Below are positions 58,576 to 64,000 of a DNA stretch of 64,000 nt, in pieces; the stretch's first letter is position 1, and every line of letters begins with the position of its first letter. Origin of the DNA: JBJMHZ01 sp045807125 (GTDB lineage: Bacteria; Actinomycetota; Actinomycetes; JAWWOL01); assembly GCA_045807125.1 (NCBI GenBank), contig JBJMHZ010000054.1, positions 62,001 through 126,000 on the forward strand. Direction: 5' to 3'. Position numbers and translations under genes: made by a program. The notes below the pieces were generated by a model. It had not been told where the DNA came from and searched no databases. It worked only from the letters and a program-made list of their open reading frames with translations.

Positions 58576-59032
58576 ATGGGTGAGTGGCTCGCCGCGATGC
58601 CGGCAGCGGTCGCTCGCCAGCGCGCGCTGCTGGAGCGCTGGTGGCCGTCGTCGCCGCCGAGCCGGCGACGACCGCGCTGGTGCTCGGCTGCTCGCTGGCC
58701 CGCGGCGCCGGCGACAGGTGGTCCGACGTCGACGCGCGGCACCTCTTCGCCCAGTACGCCGACGGGCTGCAGCTCTCGCTCGTGGTCCGGCCCGCGGGGG
58801 AGTGGCAGGGCCGCGCGCCCGGCGAGGTGGTGCTGCACGACCCGGCCGGCGCGTTCGCGACCGACCGGGTGCCGGCCGTGCTGCGCGCCGACGCCGACGA
58901 CGTGCGGGAGTGGGCCTTCCTCGGCTGGATCGCACTGGCCGACCTGGTGAAGTACCTCGCGCGCTGCTCGCCGCCGGCCACCGGCTCGCGGACGTGCTGG
59001 CCGACGCCTCGGCGCCGCGGGCGAGGTGCGCT
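58576..59032 (+). pseudogene. Frameshifted nucleotidyltransferase remnant
   Basis: Three successive frames together read as one protein: MGEWLAAMPAAVARQRALLE from ATG 58576; after a shift near 58639, VLGCSLARGAGDRWSDVDA (the G-S-x-A-R-G...D-x-D pattern of MNT/aminoglycoside-type nucleotidyltransferases) through GWIALADLVKYLAR; after another shift near 58958, ALLAAGHRLADVLADA. Each step fits a one-base loss. No single frame covers the domain. Either a decayed gene or two sequencing errors. The third frame runs straight into the polymerase gene at 59066. Confidence 0.55.
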
Positions 59033-59065
59033 GCACCCGCGCCCGGCGGCCGGTACGGTGCCGGT

Positions 59066-60088
59066 ATGGCAGCTTCGCCGTTCGTCGAGCTGGACGTCGA
59101 CGGGTTCACCGTGAAGGTGACCAACCCGGAGAAGGTCTACTTCAGCGCGCGCGGCGAGACGAAGCTGGACATGGTGCGCTACTACCTGTCGGTGGGGGAG
59201 GGCATCGTCCGCGCGCTGCACGAGCGGCCGACGACGCTGAAGCGGCACCCGGAGGGCGCCGAGGGCGAGGCGATCTACCAGAAGCGGGTGCCGGAGAAGC
59301 ACCCGGAGTGGATCGAGACGGCGCGGGTGCGCTTCCCGTCCGGCCGGCACGCCGACGAGCTGTGCGTCACCCACCTGGCGGCGGTGGCGTGGGCGGCCAA
59401 CCTCGGCACGATCGACTTCCACCCGTGGCCCTCGCGACGGCACGACACCGAGCACCCCGACGAGCTGCGCCTCGACCTCGACCCGCAGCCGGGCACCGCC
59501 TTCGCCGACGCGCAGCGGGTGGTGCCGTTCGTCCGCGAGATGCTCGACGAGCTCGGGATGACCGGCTGGCCGAAGACGAGCGGCAACCGCGGCCTGCACG
59601 CGTACGTCCGCATCGAGCCGCGCTGGTCGTTCACCGAGGTGCGCCGCGCCGCACTGGCGTTCGGCCGCGAGCTCGAGCGGCGCGTCCCCGATCTGGTCAC
59701 CACGGCGTGGTGGAAGGAGGAGCGCGGCGCCAAGGTGTTCCTCGACTACAACCAGAACGCGCGCGACCGCACGATCGCCTCGGCGTACTCGGTGCGGGCG
59801 CGCCGCGACGCGACGGTGTCGGCGCCGCTCACCTGGGACGAGGTCGCCGACGTGGCGATCGAGGACTTCACGATCGCGACGATGCCGGCCCGGTTCGCCG
59901 AGCTGGGTGACCTGCACGCGGGCATCGACGACGCGGTGTGCGCGCTGGAGCCGCTGCTGGAGTGGGCCGAGCGCGACGAGCGCGACCGCGGGCTGGGCGA
60001 GGCGCCGTACCCGCCGAACTACCCGAAGATGGAGGGCGAGCCGATGCGCGTGCAGCCCAGCCGCGCGCGCAAGGCGCCCGAGGAGTAG
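59066..60088 (+). CDS. Stand-alone LigD-type DNA polymerase/primase domain protein
   Basis: 340 residues of the archaeo-eukaryotic-primase fold found in LigD (PolDom). Metal-binding pair D137/D139 in RLDLDPQPG, the nucleotide-binding TSGNRGLHAYVRI (H178) and the third acidic position in VFLDYNQNARDRTIAS. There is no ligase or nuclease domain, as in the mycobacterial PolD1/PolD2 proteins. No ku or ligD gene is nearby. ATG 59066 begins with the typical VELDVDGFTVKVTNPEKVYF. Confidence 0.92.
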   Translation: MAASPFVELDVDGFTVKVTNPEKVYFSARGETKLDMVRYYLSVGEGIVRALHERPTTLKRHPEGAEGEAIYQKRVPEKHPEWIETARVRFPSGRHADELCVTHLAAVAWAANLGTIDFHPWPSRRHDTEHPDELRLDLDPQPGTAFADAQRVVPFVREMLDELGMTGWPKTSGNRGLHAYVRIEPRWSFTEVRRAALAFGRELERRVPDLVTTAWWKEERGAKVFLDYNQNARDRTIASAYSVRARRDATVSAPLTWDEVADVAIEDFTIATMPARFAELGDLHAGIDDAVCALEPLLEWAERDERDRGLGEAPYPPNYPKMEGEPMRVQPSRARKAPEE

Positions 60089-60114
60089 TCAGCGGGCCCC
60101 GGGCGGCGAGGGAC

Positions 60115-60618
60115 TCAGCCCACGCAGCCCCCGCTGTTGACATCGGAGTTGACCACCACGTTGCCACTCGGGTCGATGACCAGCGTGATGATCTCGCGGA
60201 CGACGTAGTTCGGGCGGCCGTCCTTGCTGACCTGCGCGTAGATCAGCGGCTCGACGAAGACCGTCACGCCCTGGGTGCCGGTGCGCACGATGTCGTGGTA
60301 GTGGGCGTTCAGCACGTACGACGAGCCGCTGGTGAGCCCGACGCCGGTGAGCTGCTGGCTGTAATTGAGCGACCGCACGAAGGTCGTCGGGCCGGAGACG
60401 GTCGTGAGGACGGTGTCGTAGCCGCCGGTCCACTCGACGGGCTCGCTGGTGCACGGGGGCGAGTCCTCGACGAACGTGCCGAAGTCGACGTGGGTGCGCT
60501 CGGTGGTCGTGGTCGTGGGCGCGCCTGCCGCCGCCGCGCCGCCCGGCGTCGCTGCGAGCATGGCGCCGGCCGCGATGCCGACGGCGCCCAGCTTGATGGT
60601 GCGGGAGAGTGCGGTCAT
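60115..60618 (-). CDS. Secreted protein of unknown function
   Basis: 167 residues. A signal peptide of about 33 residues ends near GGAAAAGAP, followed by a Thr-run and a beta-rich domain with two cysteines (SPPCTSEP and the C-terminal SGGCVG) that may form a disulfide. The ending NVVVNSDVNSGGCVG resembles small secreted beta-proteins but I cannot name it. The only strong ribosome site (AGGAG) is placed for a three-codon ORF that ends on this gene's ATG (see findings). Confidence 0.75.
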   Translation of the reverse strand: MTALSRTIKLGAVGIAAGAMLAATPGGAAAAGAPTTTTTERTHVDFGTFVEDSPPCTSEPVEWTGGYDTVLTTVSGPTTFVRSLNYSQQLTGVGLTSGSSYVLNAHYHDIVRTGTQGVTVFVEPLIYAQVSKDGRPNYVVREIITLVIDPSGNVVVNSDVNSGGCVG

Positions 60619-60714
60619 GGTCGCATCCCGTTCTCCTGGTGCGGTAGCCGCCAGGATGCGCGCGTGCCACGCCCGTTGGCAATGATTGCTTTCGTGCCAG
60701 CAGCGAACGACCGG

Positions 60715-61494
60715 TCAGCTCGACATCGACAGGACGACCGAGTCGAGGTCGCCGTGGTAGTAGTCGCAGCCGACCCAGCCGTACGACGGGTTGCACGACG
60801 CCTTGCCGCCCATGACGAGGTTCCACGTGTTGGCGATGTGGCCGGCCCGCTTGTAGGTGACCAGCGGCGTGCCGCCGTCGATCTGCATGCGGACGTACGT
60901 GATGTGCTTCTCGCAGACGATGCGGTGCCAGGCGCCGTTGTTGATGCGGTTGCCGTACTTCAGGCCGACCGTCGAGCGGGTGCCGTCGGACGTGACGCCG
61001 GTGAAGACGCAGCTGGGGACGCCGTCGTCCATCTGCACCTTCCAGAAGCCCCCTGCCGTCGCGGCCTGGCCCTTCTGCACGATGTTGAACTCGCCCGAGT
61101 AGCTGGTGCGCACGCGCAGCGAGATCTGCACCGTCCGCCAGCCCGGGTCGAGGTCGGGCGCGTCGGGCACCATCACCAGCCGCTCCGGGTCCTTCACCGT
61201 GGCGGCCGGCGGCGCGAACCGGAAGGCGGTCTCGTAGTAGCCGGGCGCTCCCGGCTGGACCTCCGCGCCGATGCTGCCCTCGTGCTCGTTGCCGGAGACG
61301 TCGTGCGCCCAGGTCGCGCCATGCTCCTCGTCCAGCATCCAGCGACCGACGACCACCAGGCCGGTGCCCGTGCTGGTCGTGCTGGTCGTGCTGGCGGTCG
61401 CGGCGCCGGACGGCACGGTGCCGGCGAGCGCCGTGGCGAGCGCGAGCCCGGCGACCCCCGCGGTGCCGGCGAGCGTGCGGGCGGTGGCGGGCAT
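60715..61494 (-). CDS. Secreted LamG/concanavalin-like domain protein (copy 1)
   Basis: 259 residues: signal peptide about 1-32, a Thr/Ser-rich linker (STTSTTSTGTG), then a LamG-like jelly roll (WMLDEEHGATWAHDVSGNEH, AFRFAPPAATVKD, ISLRVRTSYSGEFNIVQKG, WHRIVCEKHITYVRM, DLDSVVLSMSS). Conserved cysteines suggest disulfides. Paralogue of the next gene upstream. LamG domains bind carbohydrates or proteins; no catalytic site is evident. Confidence 0.85.
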   Translation of the reverse strand: MPATARTLAGTAGVAGLALATALAGTVPSGAATASTTSTTSTGTGLVVVGRWMLDEEHGATWAHDVSGNEHEGSIGAEVQPGAPGYYETAFRFAPPAATVKDPERLVMVPDAPDLDPGWRTVQISLRVRTSYSGEFNIVQKGQAATAGGFWKVQMDDGVPSCVFTGVTSDGTRSTVGLKYGNRINNGAWHRIVCEKHITYVRMQIDGGTPLVTYKRAGHIANTWNLVMGGKASCNPSYGWVGCDYYHGDLDSVVLSMSS

Positions 61495-61539
61495 GCGGGG
61501 GCTCCCTGGAACTCATCGATGCCGTCCGGTCGGCATCCC

Positions 61540-62280
61540 TCAGCCCATGGACAGGACGACCTGGTCGAGGTCGCCGCGGTAGTAGTCGCAGTCGATGCCG
61601 TTGTCCGGGGCGCACGACCACTTGCCGCCCAGGACGAGCGGCCAGGTGTTGCTGATCCTGCCCAAGGCCTTCCAGGTGACCATCGGCGCCGCGTCGTCGA
61701 TCGTGAGCCGGACGGAGCCGGCCAGCTTCTCGCACAGGATGTGGTGCCAGGCGCCGTCATCGACCGGCGTGGCCCACGTCAGCCCTGCCGACACCCGCGC
61801 GCCGCTGCTGCTGACCCCGGTGAGGACGCAGCTGGGGTAGCCGTCGTCGAGCTGCACCTTCCAGAAGCCGCCGGCGGTGGTGGCCTGGCCCTTCTGCATG
61901 ACGTTGTAGTCGTCGGCGTAGCTGGTGCGCACCCACAGCGAGATGTGCAGGTCCCGAGTGCCGGGGTCCAGGCCGGCCTGATCGGGGACCTTCACCAGCC
62001 GCTGCGGATCGCTCACGTCGGCCGATGGCGGGGCGAACCGGAACGCCGTCCCGCTCGCGCCGGCGATGCCACGGGTCACGGCGCTGCCGATGCTCGCGGA
62101 GTAGCCGTTGCCCGACGAGTCCTGGGCGACGGTCGCTCCGGCCCGCTCGTCGAGCTGCCACTCGCCGACCGTCGTGGTGGCCGCCGCACCGGCGGGGGAG
62201 CAGGCGAGCGCAGCGACGGCCGTGACCGCTGCGCACGCGCTGGTCACGGCCGTCGCCACGGGGTGACGGTTGGTAGTCAT
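61540..62280 (-). CDS. Secreted LamG/concanavalin-like domain protein (copy 2)
   Basis: 246 residues with the same layout as its neighbour: signal peptide about 1-33, WQLDERAGATVAQDSSGNGY, AFRFAPPSADVSD, LWVRTSYADDYNVMQKG, WHHILCEKLAGSVRL and the shared ending CDYYRGDLDQVVLSMG. ATG 62280 has GGAG 6 nt before. The two genes are 45 nt apart and arose by tandem duplication with strong later divergence. Probably a secreted binding protein. Confidence 0.85.
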   Translation of the reverse strand: MTTNRHPVATAVTSACAAVTAVAALACSPAGAAATTTVGEWQLDERAGATVAQDSSGNGYSASIGSAVTRGIAGASGTAFRFAPPSADVSDPQRLVKVPDQAGLDPGTRDLHISLWVRTSYADDYNVMQKGQATTAGGFWKVQLDDGYPSCVLTGVSSSGARVSAGLTWATPVDDGAWHHILCEKLAGSVRLTIDDAAPMVTWKALGRISNTWPLVLGGKWSCAPDNGIDCDYYRGDLDQVVLSMG

Positions 62281-62412
62281 GCTCACTCCACAATCGGTTG
62301 ACTGTCGCGTTCCGTTACCCCGGCATCGTGATCTCATGCGCAATCCCGGCATTGCTTCGATCATCGGCCGATCCAAGCGGTGCCCTCGGCCGGTCAGGGC
62401 AACAATGGGTCG

Positions 62413-63600
62413 ATGAGCGCACCGGCGTACGACCTCGCCGTCATCGGCGCCGGCCCGGCCGGGGCGGCGGCGGCCCTGCGCGCGCGCCAGCTCGACCCCG
62501 CCGCACGGGTCCTGCTGCTCGACCGGGCCGACTTCCCGCGCGACAAGCCGTGCGGCGACGGGGTGAGCGCCCACAGCATCACCGAGCTCCGCGAGCTCGG
62601 GGCCGAGTCGGTGCTCGACGGGTACGAGCCGGTGACCAGCCTGCACGTCCGCTCGCCGTACGGCGTCGAGGTCGCCGCGCCGCTGCCCGATGCGTGCACG
62701 GTGGTGCCGCGGCGGGTGCTCGACGCGCGGCTGGTCGAGCTGGCGGTGGCCCGCGGCGTCGAGCTGCGCAGGCACCGGATGCGCACGCTCGACCGCTGCG
62801 CCGATCGGGTCGTCCTCGACGGCGAGATCGAGGCGCGGGTGGTCGTCGGCGCCGACGGCGCCAACTCGGTCGTCCGCCGGGCGCTCGGCGTCGCGCCCAA
62901 CCCGCCCGAGCACGTCGCCATCGCGGTCCGCGGCTACCTCGACCTGCCGGCAGCCGGGATGGCCGACGAGCTCGTCATCGTCCTCGAGGAGCCCGGCACG
63001 CTCGCGTACGCGTGGGCGTTCCCGCTGCCGGGCGGGGGAGCCAACGTCGGGTACGGCCGGTCGGTGGCCGAGGCCAGGGCCGACGGGGGCGGCGGCACCG
63101 ACGACCTCGTGGCCCGGATGCGCAAGCTGCTGCCGTTCGTGGATGGCGTCGAGGACCTGCGCGCGCACCGGCTGCCGCTCGCCTCCGCTCCGGTGCGCCA
63201 GCCCGACGGCCGGGTGCTGCTGGCCGGCGACGCGCTGTCGTACGTCAACCCCATCACCGGCGAGGGCATCCACCACGCGCTGCGATCCGGGCGGCTCGCA
63301 GCCGAATCCGCGCTGGCCGCGCCGGGCGACGGGGCCGCAGATCCCGGTGCCGCCTACCGGCTGGCGCTGCACCGTGCCTTCGGCCGCCATCTGCGGCAGA
63401 CCGCGGTGATGTCGAAGCTCTGCCGGCAGCCGGGGTTCATCGACGCGGTCCTCGATCTCGCCGGGCGCCGTCGCGACGTCTGGCAGTCGATCTGCGACAC
63501 GGGTCTCGGGTCGGGCACCATCCCGAGGGCGCTCATCGTCCGCCAGCTGGCGGCGTACGCCGGCTGGCGGCTGCGCCGGCCCGCCGCCGCCCGGGGCTGA
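62413..63600 (+). CDS. Geranylgeranyl-reductase-family FAD-dependent oxidoreductase
   Basis: 395 residues. FAD-binding DLAVIGAGPAGAAAALRARQ, the family motif KPCGDGVSAHSI (the PCG... signature of GGR enzymes), GADGANSVVRRALG and the second FAD motif RVLLAGDALSYVNPITGEGI. Members reduce prenyl double bonds of quinones or polyprenyl lipids, which could fit the MEP-derived isoprenoids of this host. ATG 62413. Divergent from the LamG genes. Exact substrate unknown. Confidence 0.9.
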   Translation: MSAPAYDLAVIGAGPAGAAAALRARQLDPAARVLLLDRADFPRDKPCGDGVSAHSITELRELGAESVLDGYEPVTSLHVRSPYGVEVAAPLPDACTVVPRRVLDARLVELAVARGVELRRHRMRTLDRCADRVVLDGEIEARVVVGADGANSVVRRALGVAPNPPEHVAIAVRGYLDLPAAGMADELVIVLEEPGTLAYAWAFPLPGGGANVGYGRSVAEARADGGGGTDDLVARMRKLLPFVDGVEDLRAHRLPLASAPVRQPDGRVLLAGDALSYVNPITGEGIHHALRSGRLAAESALAAPGDGAADPGAAYRLALHRAFGRHLRQTAVMSKLCRQPGFIDAVLDLAGRRRDVWQSICDTGLGSGTIPRALIVRQLAAYAGWRLRRPAAARG

Positions 63601-63639
63601 GCCGGCGCCCCGGGCTGAGCCGGGCGGGGCCCGCCGGAG

Positions 63640-64000
63640 CTAGTACCAGGTCGCCGACCAGGGCGACATCGCGCCGCGGAACATCGCGTCGGCACCGGCC
63701 AGCGCGCCGCTGCTGCGCTCGATGACGAGCCCGGCGGTCGCCAGCTCCTGCAGGCCGGCGCCGCCGAGGTAGACGGCGCCGAGCTCGCGCACGTCGAGGC
63801 TCAGGTCGGCCGACCGGGTCGTCGGGCGGCACTCGGCACCGTCCGGGCTGCCCTCGAGCTCGTAGCGGCCGCCGGACATGCCGAGCCCGTCGACGACCTC
63901 GAGGACGACCCGGCCAGGCGCGGGGTAGCGGCGCGCGGCGAGCGCGGTCGGGACGTCGAGCAGGCGCACCCACTGGAAATCGGCGCGGTCGCGCTGGTGC
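63640..64000 (-). CDS. Eis-like GNAT acetyltransferase, C-terminal part (runs off the window)
   Basis: The frame is open from the right edge to TAG at 63640. The visible 119 residues (DFQWVRLLDVPTALAARRYP, GRVVLEVVDG, LDVRELGAVYLGGAGLQELA, AMFRGAMSPWSATWY) match the sterol-carrier-protein-like C-terminal domain of Eis-type acetyltransferases, including the conserved terminal aromatic. The catalytic GNAT domains lie beyond the window, so activity and start cannot be judged. Confidence 0.85.
   Translation of the reverse strand, partial: HQRDRADFQWVRLLDVPTALAARRYPAPGRVVLEVVDGLGMSGGRYELEGSPDGAECRPTTRSADLSLDVRELGAVYLGGAGLQELATAGLVIERSSGALAGADAMFRGAMSPWSATWY

Noticed and set aside
61367..61400. 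Repeated GTGCTGGTC units as a minisatellite
   Set aside because: They encode the Thr/Ser linker of LamG copy 1 and are too short to treat as a separate element.
63583..63635. GC-rich repeats (CCCGGGGCTGAGCCGG-like) after the GGR gene as terminator
   Set aside because: Possible stems are short with too small loops; I cannot separate them from background GC-rich dyads.
1..64000. tRNA, rRNA, CRISPR, IS elements, integrases, phage genes
   Set aside because: Looked for TTCGA-type T-loops, spaced identical repeats and transposase/integrase motifs; none were found.

Overview
The window is very GC-rich (well above 70 %) with strong G/C third positions, many GTG starts and 4-nt ATGA/GTGA gene overlaps. 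An F420-dependent oxidoreductase, the actinobacterial families DUF4193, DUF3093, DUF3710, DUF3000, DUF4235 and DUF4349, and a coproporphyrin-dependent heme gene set all point to the chromosome of a high-GC actinobacterium. I cannot name the genus. I saw no rRNA, tRNA, CRISPR array, insertion sequence, integrase or phage gene.

The backbone is a conserved actinobacterial neighbourhood. From memory it matches the Mycobacterium tuberculosis order around Rv2674 to Rv2699: DUF4193, DUF3093, dut, DUF3710, alpha/beta hydrolase, OB-fold protein, two TrkA/Ceo proteins, APC permease, TRAM methyltransferase, dxs, RNase D, DUF3000, hemE, hemY, hemQ and msrB. Accessory modules have been inserted between these anchors, and most of the interest lies there.

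Layout: 0-3 kb holds a membrane-anchored NlpC/P60 protein with an FtsX/MacB-like domain, an F420-dependent oxidoreductase and a gamma-carbonic-anhydrase-like protein. 3-6 kb holds DUF4193, a membrane-associated protein, an orphan HTH-histidine kinase and DUF4235. 5.8-13.2 kb is a five-gene peptide/nickel-type ABC transporter operon plus an NTF2-like gene, divergent from two overlapping XRE-cupin regulators. 13-17.5 kb has a YcaQ-type glycosylase, DUF3093, a DUF885 peptidase and a thioesterase. 17.5-25 kb is the dut to TRAM-methyltransferase block. 25-28 kb has an aldolase, a PhzF protein and a NiCoT nickel permease behind a Nur-box-like palindrome. 28-33 kb is a ROK regulator with a xylose-type ABC transporter. 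33-41 kb has dxs, an ECF sigma factor with a coupled membrane protein, a GGDEF-EAL protein and two unknowns. 41-46 kb has fadA-fadB and RNase D. 46-51.3 kb is a striking signalling module: a secreted subtilase with a tryptophan-repeat tail, a membrane sensor and a histidine kinase in one overlapping operon, divergent from a LuxR-type response regulator. 52-58.5 kb contains hemE, hemH/cpfC, hemY and hemQ with interleaved small genes, and msrB. 58.5-64 kb has a decayed nucleotidyltransferase, a stand-alone LigD-type polymerase, three secreted proteins (two of them LamG-like paralogues), a geranylgeranyl-reductase-type flavoprotein and the 3' part of an Eis-like acetyltransferase cut by the window edge.

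Working together: hemE, hemH, hemY and hemQ cover the late coproporphyrin branch to heme. dxs supplies isoprenoid precursors, and the GGR-type reductase could act on their polyprenyl products. The two Ceo/TrkA proteins and the APC permease probably form an ion or solute uptake system. The ABC transporters sit beside their likely regulators. The best candidate for an undescribed system is the protease/membrane-sensor/two-component unit at 46.1-51.3 kb.
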